A stretch of 30,552 bases of DNA from an uncultured Eubacterium sp. (GTDB lineage: Bacteria > Bacillota > Clostridia > Lachnospirales > Lachnospiraceae). Positions 17,245-25,235 of this stretch are shown in pieces. Below the pieces are notes generated by a model. The model had not been told where the DNA came from, did no database searches, and worked only from the letters and a program-made list of their open reading frames with translations. Where the stretch lies: positions 1 through 30,552 of the forward strand of contig CAJUBQ010000051.1 in the NCBI GenBank assembly GCA_910584595.1. The letters run 5' to 3'. The position numbers were made by a program, and so were the translations under genes. Positions within the stretch are counted from its first letter, which is position 1. Each line of letters begins with the position of its first letter.

Positions 17245-17703
17245 TTAACTTTTGGACTTATACAAATCAATCCAAACACTGACTGTATAAAATATCCCGA
17301 TTAGAGTCCCGCTTATTATAAATATTCCAAATTGAACACGTTGTGGGTCATATAAAAAAACTTCTACTCGCCAATACAGACAGCTCATTATTAACATCCC
17401 TATAGAAATAAAAGAAAATCTTACGCATGTAGCATGTTTGTGTGTATTTGTTTTCTTTTCTCCATAAAGCACACCTTTCCTTGCTGCCTTTATAACAAAA
17501 TATCCATAGCCCATTGCCAGACTTAGAAAAAATATATCCCATATCTGGAATATTTCAAATATTTTTATATTTGATAATAAAAGAAAACCTCCTGCCAATA
17601 GCATAAAAAACAAAATACTGCTTTGTATTAGTACATTGCTGCATATATTTTTTTCTTTATAATTCAATTCTTTAAAATAAATGCCGCTAAATTTATTATT
17701 CAT
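17245..17703 (-). CDS. Four-TM hypothetical protein
   Basis: A 152-residue membrane protein with four hydrophobic segments (about 21-45, 52-73, 93-111 and 124-147) and a short charged N-terminus (YFKELNYKEKNI). The family is not recognised. GGGAG sits 5 nt before the ATG and it has its own terminator, so it is probably a single-gene unit and not part of the large operon. Composition is AT-rich, as in the rest of this accessory stretch. Confidence 0.65.
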   Translation of the reverse strand: MNNKFSGIYFKELNYKEKNICSNVLIQSSILFFMLLAGGFLLLSNIKIFEIFQIWDIFFLSLAMGYGYFVIKAARKGVLYGEKKTNTHKHATCVRFSFISIGMLIMSCLYWRVEVFLYDPQRVQFGIFIISGTLIGIFYTVSVWIDLYKSKS

Positions 17704-17998
17704 CTTTGCTCCCAGCGATTATTCGTTTATTCAAATCACGTTTTATGTACTATATTTATAACTATACTGCTTAGTATATGGCTTTATTCATTTTTCGTCA
17801 ATATATATTGATGTCGGATTTCCAATTTTTTAAGTCCCATATCCCAAGATCTACTATTTTAAAGTATACAAACGGGGTTAGGAACTGTAATTTGCCTATA
17901 GCATTTTGTATATCCTCCCTGTTTTATCAAGTGTTTTGACAGCATTTCGTGTGCGATTTATTGATAATCATGAACAGAATGCAAAGGAGACAGAATAC
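17704..17998. other. Intergenic, AT-rich
   Basis: No convincing gene is present. A TTGACA at 17,936-17,941 with a weak TATTGA 17 bp later could be the remains of the promoter for the decayed toxin-antitoxin genes that follow, and AAGGAGA lies just before their first ATG. Confidence 0.4.
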
Positions 17999-18263
17999 AT
18001 GGATAACATCAAAGATGAGCTAATGAAAAAAATATTATGTGAACTTGCGGAAAATCTATATCTTGGTTTTAGTAGACGCAGATGATAAAGCGCTTCGGGA
18101 TTATAGTGAAAAACTAAACGATGTATCCACAGATATTTCGATTAAATATTTACGAGTGTTTTCTATCATTGATATTAGTTATCAGGAATATTTGAACTGG
18201 TAACAGGCACTTCCATATTACAGGAATATATCTGAGGAAGGAGTTATTCTGTATGCCGCTTGA
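17999..18263 (+). pseudogene. Decayed MNT-type nucleotidyltransferase antitoxin
   Basis: The first 20 codons (MDNIKDELMKKILCELAENL) match the start of MNT antitoxins. After this an internal deletion and frame change remove the GSxxxG/DxD active-site region. The frame resumes with ILVLVDADD and DVSTDISIKY, a typical MNT C-terminal half, and an in-frame TAA after EYLNW interrupts it before QALPYYRN. It overlaps the start of the HEPN remnant, which is the normal gene order for MNT-HEPN pairs. Not functional. Confidence 0.7.
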
Positions 18264-18518
18264 TACACAAACATTGTGTGGATACAGGATGGAACATGCA
18301 GAAGAAGCATTACACATTTTAACCAGTATTTTATTCATACAGGGGAATTGGTTAAGAAAATTTATAAGCTGATTGACAGCTCCTATCGTATTCAAGAAAA
18401 ATGTGATTACTCCGATTTCCTCATAGCTTCTAAAGAAGATTCACAAATACAGCTGAAAAATGCAAAAGTATTTCTTGATACAGTAAAAATGTATTTGGAA
18501 AAAAGAAGTAAAACCTGA
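18253..18518 (+). pseudogene. Decayed HEPN-domain toxin
   Basis: An N-terminal piece (MPLDTQTLCGYRMEHAEEAL) and a C-terminal piece (EKCDYSDFLIASKEDSQIQ through the end) both match HEPN proteins of MNT-HEPN pairs. They lie in different reading frames, and about 40 residues of the middle, where the RNase active site normally lies, are missing. The ATG overlaps the end of the MNT remnant. It is a relic of a type VII-like toxin-antitoxin module. Confidence 0.7.
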
Positions 18519-18562
18519 AATTGCCAAATAAAAATCACTGAAAATGGCAGGTCTTTCATTCG

Positions 18563-18999
18563 TATTATGGCTATATACCGCTTCATGAATGTTATAGCAC
18601 TTCAGTTTTGGCTGTTGGATAAAAACACCCGGTCAATGTGTATGGAAAGATGGATATGACAACATTGGAAAAATTCTTTCAAAGTCTGAAAAAGTAACGA
18701 TTATCAGCAGATGTTTTTATGGCTGCTACAGTCCATTCGTGAAAAACGTTTTAGACCGAAGTATTCCTTGGCTGCTTCCGTTCTTCGTAACAAAAAACAA
18801 CGAAACTCATCATAAAAGACGCTATCAAAACAATATGCAGCTATCCGTACATTTTTATGGTGAAAATATTGCCGCAGAAGAACAAGAAACAGCCAAAAAG
18901 CTGGTGAAAGCAAATTGTACGAATTTTTGTGTGAAGAACTACAAAATTTCATTTTCAAAATCATTCGAAGAATTATGTGGGGAGGTGACTGACCTATGA
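18563..18999 (+). pseudogene. Broken flavodoxin-family reductase
   Basis: From 18,601 the frame reads FGCWIKTPGQCVWKDG, then KVTIISRCFYGCYSPFVKN and LDRSIPWLLPFF, the standard C-terminal two thirds of a clostridial flavodoxin-like reductase. The first 60 or so residues with the FMN phosphate loop are absent, and a one-base frame change near 18,600 separates the weak upstream part (IPLHECYSTS). The end overlaps the next gene's ATG by ATGA, the usual pairing of these two genes. Confidence 0.65.
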
Positions 19000-19628
19000 A
19001 AATTTGCATTTTAAATGGAAGTCCTAAAGCGAGTAAAAGTACATCTGAATTGCTTATTGGATATTTAATGCCATTTATCAAAGGAAACGAAGTAACAACA
19101 TATCATGTGTGCGAAATGAATTTTTCCAAAACACAGTTTTCACTCATACAGAACAGCGAGGCGCTTATATTTGCATTTCCTTTATATATTGACAGCATGA
19201 ATTCATCTTTCCTGCGCTTTCTGATTGATCTTCAAAAAAGAGGATTTCGAAAAAAGAATATTAACATATATTGCATGATTAACAATGGATTTTATGAGGG
19301 CGAGCAAAATCAAGTGGCTGCTGATATTATGCAGAATTGGTGTAAAGCTACCGGTTTAACTTATTGTCAAACGCTCGGTATCGGGGCAGGAGAAATGCTT
19401 CCGTTTTTTAAAGATGTACCTTTAGGTCACGGTCCTAACAAAAACATTGGTATTGCGCTACAAAAGCTGAGCCATAATATATTATCTTTGAATCAAGGGG
19501 AAGATTTGTTTATTTCACCCAATTGGCCACGATTTCTTTGGAAAATACAGGCGTCTTTGTGTTTCTGGTATCCACGCGCCCAAAAAAATGGGTTAAAGAA
19601 AAATGAATTGAAAAATAAAGCAAATTAA
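18996..19628 (+). CDS. NAD(P)H-dependent FMN reductase / flavodoxin-family protein
   Basis: A 210-residue cytoplasmic protein with a flavodoxin-like fold. The N-terminal strand and phosphate loop ICILNGSPKASKSTS (3-17) bind FMN, and the later strands (EALIFAFPLYIDSM, INIYCMINNGFYEG) fit the family. It should reduce FMN or quinone-like substrates. GGGGAGG lies shortly before the ATG. It overlaps the end of the broken partner gene by 4 bp, so translation was probably coupled. It appears intact although its upstream partner is not. Confidence 0.75.
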   Translation: MKICILNGSPKASKSTSELLIGYLMPFIKGNEVTTYHVCEMNFSKTQFSLIQNSEALIFAFPLYIDSMNSSFLRFLIDLQKRGFRKKNINIYCMINNGFYEGEQNQVAADIMQNWCKATGLTYCQTLGIGAGEMLPFFKDVPLGHGPNKNIGIALQKLSHNILSLNQGEDLFISPNWPRFLWKIQASLCFWYPRAQKNGLKKNELKNKAN

Positions 19629-19895
19629 GAGAAAGCAGCTCAAGTGCAAAAGATACAACTTGGATACATTGCCCTGTCTGCAGAATGGTTTTGCTGGCTG
19701 GAACAACCTCTGAAATACGTCAAAGGGGACGCTTTCAGCAGAGGTGAATCCAGCGCTTACGAAGACTTCGGCCCAAAGTCTTTGCTAGGCGTCTTAGTCG
19801 TAGTACTCAAGGGGCATGCTATTTGCGATTCGCTCACAGCATGTACGCAGCTAGAGTGTATCATTCTGAATTAATAAATTTGTATAATTTTACCA
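19629..19895. other. Intergenic, higher-GC structured segment
   Basis: There is no credible gene; a 76-codon open frame here has no ribosome site or family features. The segment about 19,690-19,860 is richer in G and C than its flanks and contains short inverted repeats, such as aagact/agtctt near 19,763-19,784 and catgct/agcatg near 19,816-19,842 enclosing gcgattcgc. It may be a decayed repeat or a structured RNA. Confidence 0.35.
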
Positions 19896-19923
19896 TTGTT
19901 TTTCTTGATATCTTTGTTATAAT
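19896..19923 (+). promoter_or_regulatory. Putative promoter of a small hairpin RNA
   Basis: TTGTTT (19,896-19,901), a 16-bp spacer and a perfect TATAAT (19,918-19,923) lie on the plus strand. Transcription would start near 19,930 and run straight into a hairpin with a T-run, with no open reading frame between. Confidence 0.45.
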
Positions 19924-19929
19924 ATATTT

Positions 19930-20025
19930 CGTAAAACATATAATAAAAGTACAGGATGTATGAAACAGGTGGATTATACTCTCTTTAGGGTATATGAATC
20001 TTGTGGAATACATCCTCTTTTTTAC
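19930..20025 (+). ncRNA. Candidate small hairpin RNA
   Basis: Between the putative promoter and the T-run after 20,016 lies a transcript of about 95 nt dominated by one long imperfect hairpin. The outer stem pairs aggatgtat with atacatcct and the inner part pairs tatac with gtata. It could equally be only the shared terminator of the convergent genes. No known RNA family is recognised. Confidence 0.3.
19953..20022. terminator. Hairpin terminator between convergent genes
   Basis: A 9-bp outer stem (19,953-19,961 with 20,008-20,016) is followed on the plus strand by cttttttac. It lies between the flavin reductase gene and the end of the SIR2 gene and may serve both strands, although the minus-strand T-run is weaker. 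Confidence 0.6.
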
Positions 20026-21629
20026 TTATATTTCAAGAAATCATAATAAGCCGTTAATTTCTTAAACGTTGACAACTTTGTTTTTTCAAAAAAAGTTTTT
20101 CTTTTATAATTCCCTCTCAAATATTCACCCAAATCATCTGCCTCTATCCTATTTGCGTAATATTTTATATTTGCAAATTGTTTTGGTACATGATCTGGAA
20201 ATCTGTCCACAATATCCTGTATAGAAGAGAACTGTGCTTCTTCATCCACATAATGATTTCGTTTATCAGATGTATTTGGCGCAATATCCGAATGGTCTCT
20301 AATATACAAATAATTACTTGGAATATCTTCTTCGTTCATTCCTAATCCTCGTATGTACTTATATAATGGTAAATAAGTAGTTCCGCTCGTGCTCCTGATA
20401 TTTTTAAAAGTTTTCGTTATTAATCTCTCATTTAACAAAAAAGATTTATTATCAAATAAAATATCTTCTATAATATCCATGATTCCAAATGAATCAAATC
20501 CCATTTGCGAAATTGCATCAACTGTTCCAACATAAATTGCTGCTTTACTGTCATCAATATCAGGACTATCAATACTACCAAACATAATGCTATTTACTGC
20601 TTTTGTAGAATAAATATATTTTGTAATCATTCCCTGCATCATTCGAATGAGTTTTACTGGCATAGAACTTACAATCTCACACAAACAGTCATAAAAAAGC
20701 GAGTAATCCTGGAGTACCAGCTCTGTCATGGAAATTTTTGTTGATTCATATTCTAATTCGCGCGTTTTTATTTCATCTTCACCGTTCAAAGAGGGAGAAA
20801 TAAAGATAAAATTATTTTTTGTGCACTTTAATTCCTCTTTTGACAAACAGCAAGCTATTTCTTTAAATATTTTTTGAATATTCGAATCCCCCATGCCATA
20901 TCCGATAAATATAACCGGATGTTCTACAAAAATCGTCAGCAACTTAGCAGACAAATACTTTAATTTTTCATCAAAATAATCATAATCCTCTTTTGTAAAT
21001 ACTATGGAATTAGGCTTTGAGACACCTCCATGTATTTTATAAATCTCAAAAGCACTATTCATATTTGATAACAGTATATTATCCTGTCCAATTTTCACAT
21101 CAAAATCAGCAAATATCTGTTCAAGACACTCATCATAGTTTGTTATTATAATCCCAGCAACCTTATTTTGATTTTGAATAAGAGTTTCCAATTCCCCATA
21201 TTCTGATTTTGATTTATCTATTGTCATGTTTTGCAATTGTTTTGTTACAAAATATTTAAATGGATCATATCTGTAACGAACAATTGAAACTGTTTCTTCT
21301 TCAGTGAACACATATTTTTCAAAGTCAGCATCTTTATAGTACCTCCGATTAAACTCATTTTGCAATTCAGATGCCATCTGAGGTAAAATATAATATTTCT
21401 TTTTATCATCTGTTATTTTATCAGACAGACTTAACTCATATTCTATTCTTAACAAGTCTTTTTCATAATTAAATCTATGATCGCCATACAAAGTTTTCCA
21501 TAAAATAAATAGCAGCTGATCCCATGACATTGCATTTGAGTATCTTATAGAAAATCCCGTTCCAACAAATAAATACGGCAACTGCTTAAATTCTGACACT
21601 ATCTTCTGAATCTCATCCCTGACTTCCAT
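20022..21629 (-). CDS. Stand-alone SIR2-domain protein, candidate antiphage NADase
   Basis: A 535-residue protein. The N-terminal 270 residues are a SIR2-like domain with GTGFS (23-27, in place of GAGxS), TNYD (163-166), a catalytic His in KIHG (His200) and GYGMGDSN (243-250). The C-terminal half is unassigned and could sense phage. The Asn and His positions needed for NAD binding and cleavage look intact. Related SIR2 proteins (ThsA, DSR1/DSR2, SIR2-HerA) deplete NAD on infection. No HerA, TIR or Argonaute partner is adjacent, so it would act alone. The start at 21,629 is chosen because GGAGG lies 5 nt before it. AT-rich composition suggests recent acquisition. Confidence 0.8.
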   Translation of the reverse strand: MEVRDEIQKIVSEFKQLPYLFVGTGFSIRYSNAMSWDQLLFILWKTLYGDHRFNYEKDLLRIEYELSLSDKITDDKKKYYILPQMASELQNEFNRRYYKDADFEKYVFTEEETVSIVRYRYDPFKYFVTKQLQNMTIDKSKSEYGELETLIQNQNKVAGIIITNYDECLEQIFADFDVKIGQDNILLSNMNSAFEIYKIHGGVSKPNSIVFTKEDYDYFDEKLKYLSAKLLTIFVEHPVIFIGYGMGDSNIQKIFKEIACCLSKEELKCTKNNFIFISPSLNGEDEIKTRELEYESTKISMTELVLQDYSLFYDCLCEIVSSMPVKLIRMMQGMITKYIYSTKAVNSIMFGSIDSPDIDDSKAAIYVGTVDAISQMGFDSFGIMDIIEDILFDNKSFLLNERLITKTFKNIRSTSGTTYLPLYKYIRGLGMNEEDIPSNYLYIRDHSDIAPNTSDKRNHYVDEEAQFSSIQDIVDRFPDHVPKQFANIKYYANRIEADDLGEYLRGNYKRKTFFEKTKLSTFKKLTAYYDFLKYK

Positions 21630-21807
21630 GCTATCCTCCATCATATATTTGAATTTAGAAATATTCTACATTATTTTGTTATTTAATGCCAGCTATCATT
21701 ACAAATATTAATAGATTTTAAAAATTTAAAGTGACTGTTGAAATTAAGATTCTTTTATCATGTTAACCATTATGCAACTTTTCTACTTACAGTTTCCTTT
21801 GCATCCA

Positions 21808-21836
21808 TTGTAATTTTTCTGCTTTCTGCCTATAAT
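21808..21836 (+). promoter_or_regulatory. Sigma-A promoter of the HTH-ABC operon
   Basis: TTGTAA (21,808-21,813), a 17-bp spacer and TATAAT (21,831-21,836). It lies 21 bp before the ATG at 21,858 and within the upstream extension of that frame, which supports the shorter start. Confidence 0.7.
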
Positions 21837-21857
21837 AACCCCAAAGAGGTGAAACGA

Positions 21858-23027
21858 ATGAAAAAACAAAAGTTTTCAGAAACTGCTACAAAAGAAATCC
21901 GTATCGGACACATACTGACAAAACAACGTCACAAGCGCGGCATTACGCAAGAAGAACTGGCAGCCTGTATGGGAGTTTCCAAAGCTTCAGTTTCCAAATG
22001 GGAGACTTCCAGCTCTTATCCGGATATTACCATGCTGCCACAGCTGGCTGCATTTTTCGATATCAGCATTGATGAACTGCTGGGCTATGAACCGCAGATG
22101 ACAAGAGAAAATATCCGCCGCCTGTATCGGCAGCTCTCGCAGGATTTTGCAAACAAACCTTTTGATGAAGTAATGACAAACTGCAGGGCTATTGTCAAAA
22201 AATATTTTTCCTGTGCGCCGCTGCTGTTCCAAATCGGTTCTCTATATGTAAACCACTGTATGTTCGCCGGCTCTCAGGATCAAACAGCGGCAATTTTAGA
22301 AGAAGCCCGATTGCTGTTTGCACGTATTAAAGAAGAAAGCGACGATATGGAACTGGTCTCCCAATCCATACATATGGAAGCTTTGTGCCTGCTGCAGCTT
22401 GGGCAGCCGCAGGAAGCGCTGGATCTGCTGTCTCCCTATGAAAGGATAAGGATTGCATCAGAACCGCTGGCAGCCGCCGCCTGGCAGATGCTTGGCAATC
22501 CAAAAGAAGCCAAAAGTATTCTTCAGGCCGGCATCTATCAGGAAATGCTTTCGCTTATCAACCTCATGGTCTCCTATGCACAGCTATGCACAGATGACGC
22601 CGAAGTTTATAAAGAAGCACAGGCACGTACACAAGCTGTCTGCGATACTTTCCATCTGGAATCACTGCATCCGGGAATACTCATGAGTGTCTGCATCTCC
22701 TCTGCACGCGGCTATATGCAGCTTGGTGACAAAGAGCAGGCGCTATGCATTCTGGAAACTTATGCGAACCTTGCCGTCAGCAGACAATACCCGCTCCATC
22801 TGCATGGAGATTCCTATTTCAGCCTGTTGGATCACTGGCTGGAACAAAATCTGATACTTGGAAGCGACCTGCCCCGGGAAGAAACTGTTATTCAGGCAAG
22901 TATGGAAGAAGCGGTTACCAGCCTGCCGGAATTTGCATCTCTTTCCGACGATGCACGCTTTCAAATGATTGTACGCAGGCTGAAATCCTGCAGAAAGGAT
23001 CAAAAAGAACAATATGAATGCGATTGA
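21858..23027 (+). CDS. XRE-family HTH regulator with TPR-like C-terminus
   Basis: A 389-residue regulator. The N-terminal XRE helix-turn-helix (about residues 9-66) contains ITQEELAACMGVSKASVSKWE. The C-terminal 300 residues are helical repeats of TPR type. Such proteins, encoded just ahead of ABC exporters in Clostridia, usually control the adjoining transporter genes. GAGGTG lies 7 nt before the ATG. The stop overlaps the ATPase start by 14 bp, so the three genes form an operon. Confidence 0.8.
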   Translation: MKKQKFSETATKEIRIGHILTKQRHKRGITQEELAACMGVSKASVSKWETSSSYPDITMLPQLAAFFDISIDELLGYEPQMTRENIRRLYRQLSQDFANKPFDEVMTNCRAIVKKYFSCAPLLFQIGSLYVNHCMFAGSQDQTAAILEEARLLFARIKEESDDMELVSQSIHMEALCLLQLGQPQEALDLLSPYERIRIASEPLAAAAWQMLGNPKEAKSILQAGIYQEMLSLINLMVSYAQLCTDDAEVYKEAQARTQAVCDTFHLESLHPGILMSVCISSARGYMQLGDKEQALCILETYANLAVSRQYPLHLHGDSYFSLLDHWLEQNLILGSDLPREETVIQASMEEAVTSLPEFASLSDDARFQMIVRRLKSCRKDQKEQYECD

Positions 23028-23925
23028 ACTAAATGAATTATGTAAAACCTACCCTGACGGAAAAAAAGCAGTTGACCATATACAAATCCAACTAAAGCCT
23101 GGAGAAATTTTCGGATTCTTAGGCCCAAATGGCGCCGGAAAAACAACAACTGTAAAACTTCTCAACGGCATCCTGACACCGACAGAGGGAAACTGCCGTA
23201 TCTTTGGCATCGATCCTGTCAAACATCCGGAACAGGCACATGCACTTTCAGGTGTAGTTACAGAACACGCGCAAATGTACGATCATCTGACCGGCATCCA
23301 GAACCTTATTTTTTATGGTACTCTCTTTGGATTAAATCCGGATGAGAGCAGAACACGCAGTTTATCCCTTCTGGAACAAATGGAATTATCGGATGCCGCA
23401 GATAAAAAACTTTCCGCCTATTCGACTGGTATGCGCAAACGGCTTTCTCTTGCACGTGCACTGATTCATCAGCCTCAGGCATTGTTTTTAGACGAACCTA
23501 CCTCTGGTTTGGACCCTCAAAGCGCTCAAAACGTCCACTCCATCATTTGCAGTCTGGCAAAAAATAATGGGATTACTGTCTTTCTCTGCACACACCAGCT
23601 GCGTTATGCACAAGAACTGTGCACCCGTTACGGTCTGATCAGCGACGGCAAACTGCTGGCCCAGGGAACTTTAGACGAACTGCGCACGCAAGCCTGTTCT
23701 CGTATTACCGTAAAAATAAAAGCAAGCAAACTGCCTGCCGAATTAAACGCTGCCTCTGTCGGAGAAAATGAATATCAGACAACCGTCAGCCGGGAGACCG
23801 AAATTCCCCAAATTGTACGTAAAATTGTAGATTACGGCGGTGAGCTGTATCATATTTCTGCAACGCTTCCATCCTTAGAGGATATTTATTTTATTTATTG
23901 TTCTCATTTGCAGCAGTTACAATAA
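23014..23925 (+). CDS. ABC transporter ATP-binding protein
   Basis: A 303-residue ATPase of the NatA/CcmA type with Walker A GPNGAGKTTT, signature YSTGMRKRLSLARA, Walker B LFLDEPTSGLDP and an H-loop His in CTHQL. A C-terminal extension of about 80 residues is common in drug or antimicrobial-peptide exporters. It overlaps the regulator gene and is followed by the permease, so it probably powers export of an unknown substrate under control of that regulator. Confidence 0.85.
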   Translation: MNAIELNELCKTYPDGKKAVDHIQIQLKPGEIFGFLGPNGAGKTTTVKLLNGILTPTEGNCRIFGIDPVKHPEQAHALSGVVTEHAQMYDHLTGIQNLIFYGTLFGLNPDESRTRSLSLLEQMELSDAADKKLSAYSTGMRKRLSLARALIHQPQALFLDEPTSGLDPQSAQNVHSIICSLAKNNGITVFLCTHQLRYAQELCTRYGLISDGKLLAQGTLDELRTQACSRITVKIKASKLPAELNAASVGENEYQTTVSRETEIPQIVRKIVDYGGELYHISATLPSLEDIYFIYCSHLQQLQ

Positions 23926-23964
23926 TCTATTGTATGTTTGCGAACATTTGAAAGGAGCATCCTT

Positions 23965-24759
23965 ATGAAATACAAATTATCCGCTATTATTAAAAAAGAC
24001 CTGAAAAAAGTGCTATCCAGCAAAACGATGTTTATCAGCCTTCTTGCAGTTCCCCTGGCGCTGACCGTACTGCTGCCAACCATATTTATTCTCACACAAT
24101 ACTTCCTCCCACAAGAAAACGACGAATTTGTAAAATTGCTGGAACTTCTGCCCCTATCCGAACTGACCGGCAGTCTGCAGGAAAATATAACCAAACTGAT
24201 ACTAAATTATGCACTGCCAGTCTTTTTTCTGCTGATTCCAATTATGGCATCAACCATTATGTCTGCCGCTTCGTTTGTAGGTGAAAAAGAAAAGCAGACA
24301 TTAGAAACTCTGCTGTACTGTCCGCTTTCTTTAAAACAGCTCTTTCAGGCAAAAACAGCTGCATCGTTTCTGCTTAGTATGTCCGTATCTGGTATCTCGT
24401 TTCTCGTTATGCTGATTGTACTGGAAACGGAAATCTATTGCACCGCAGGCATTTTTATCCTGCCAGGCATCCAATGGCTGCTTGTTATGCTGCTGCTTGC
24501 TCCGTCGCTGTCTGTAATTGCAATCACACTTATGGTACGTATTTCTGCCAAAGCACAAAGTGTGGAAGATGCTCAGCAGGGCGCTGTTTTCTTAGTACTG
24601 CCGATTATATTCCTTTGCATCAGCCAGTTTGCAGGTTTATTTTTAATCAATGCCTGGATATTGCTTGGCTTGGGAATCTTAAGCGCTGTTTTGGCCTTCC
24701 TGTTGTTTCGACGGGCTGCCGCAAATTTTACTTATGAGACACTGAATGCTCTTATTTAA
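23965..24759 (+). CDS. ABC-2 type permease
   Basis: A 264-residue membrane protein with about six TM segments and the GEKEKQTLETLL motif typical of ABC-2 permeases after the second hydrophobic region. The ATG at 23,965 has a strong AAAGGAG 7 nt upstream; an earlier start at 23,938 has none. It pairs with the ATPase encoded 39 bp upstream. Confidence 0.8.
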   Translation: MKYKLSAIIKKDLKKVLSSKTMFISLLAVPLALTVLLPTIFILTQYFLPQENDEFVKLLELLPLSELTGSLQENITKLILNYALPVFFLLIPIMASTIMSAASFVGEKEKQTLETLLYCPLSLKQLFQAKTAASFLLSMSVSGISFLVMLIVLETEIYCTAGIFILPGIQWLLVMLLLAPSLSVIAITLMVRISAKAQSVEDAQQGAVFLVLPIIFLCISQFAGLFLINAWILLGLGILSAVLAFLLFRRAAANFTYETLNALI

Positions 24760-24804
24760 AAATATATTTGACTGGCAGATAAACTTTCACTACTAAATCT
24801 AATG

Positions 24805-24850
24805 ATTCTGCGGCAGTTTTCCGGCCAGGCTGCAGCAGAATTATATCCAA
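24805..24850 (+). terminator. Possible terminator after the permease gene
   Basis: attctgc (24,805-24,811) pairs with gcagaat (24,835-24,841), and inside it gcag pairs with ctgc after one mismatch. The following sequence is only moderately T-rich, so this is uncertain. Confidence 0.4.
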
Positions 24851-24872
24851 TCTTCCTTTCCTTTGATTTTTT

Positions 24873-24994
24873 ACATTCCGCCTTTTATCTCCTGATGCCA
24901 AAACAGCTCGTTACTTTCTTCCAGTTGTTATATGCTGCATTTCTGCTTCTGTCCGTGAGACTGACTCTTCCCTGCATCCACCCCGCCAGATACC
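24873..24994 (-). pseudogene. Relic copy of the SGNH gene
   Basis: This 122-bp segment aligns closely, in the same orientation, with 27,606-27,728 inside the SGNH-like gene. For example ccttttatctcctgatgcca and aaaacagctcg are shared. The copy has lost its frame. It is a remnant of a second, older copy of that gene, with nothing else of it recognisable nearby. Confidence 0.7.
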
Positions 24995-25047
24995 AAAAAT
25001 TACATATTCTGCAAAAACTACACATTCATGCTCAGATGAACCATCAT

Positions 25048-25076
25048 TTGATAAAAACTACACGTTTATATAAAAT
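25048..25076 (+). promoter_or_regulatory. Promoter of the second ABC operon
   Basis: TTGATA (25,048-25,053), a 17-bp spacer and TAAAAT (25,071-25,076). It lies about 160 bp before the ATPase gene and would yield a leader holding a short open frame. Confidence 0.5.
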
Positions 25077-25134
25077 TTATAAAAAAATAATTAATTATTC
25101 GTTGAATTATATTACAAAAACAATAAAATATTAT

Positions 25135-25221
25135 ATGGGAGTTAATACCAAAAAGTTTTTTAATGTTTTTGAGGAAGGAAATAAAGAATTATATCATGTT
25201 CAGGCAGATTATTACAAATAG
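25135..25221 (+). CDS. Possible 28-residue leader or peptide
   Basis: A short frame (starts MGVNTKKFFNVFEEGN) ends 14 bp before the ABC ATPase start. It has no Cys and no clear ribosome binding site. It could be a leader peptide, a degraded peptide precursor, or chance. ABC pairs of this type often give immunity to bacteriocins, which is the only reason to list it. Confidence 0.2.
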   Translation: MGVNTKKFFNVFEEGNKELYHVQADYYK

Positions 25222-25235
25222 AATATGGAGAAGAA

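Noticed and set aside
17936..17964. TTGACA box as a working promoter ahead of the MNT remnant
   Set aside because: The -10 at 17-bp spacing is weak and the genes behind it are dead, so it is noted only in the intergenic entry.
19644..19874. 76-codon open frame after the flavin reductase
   Set aside because: No ribosome binding site, no family resemblance, and the DNA looks like a structured repeat.
21738..21857. N-terminal extension of the HTH regulator with a hydrophobic segment
   Set aside because: A promoter with consensus-like boxes lies inside this stretch, and a good ribosome site precedes the inner ATG.
24802..25221. 139-codon open frame between the two ABC modules
   Set aside because: It runs antisense through the SGNH relic and then through AT-rich leader sequence, so it is a chance frame.
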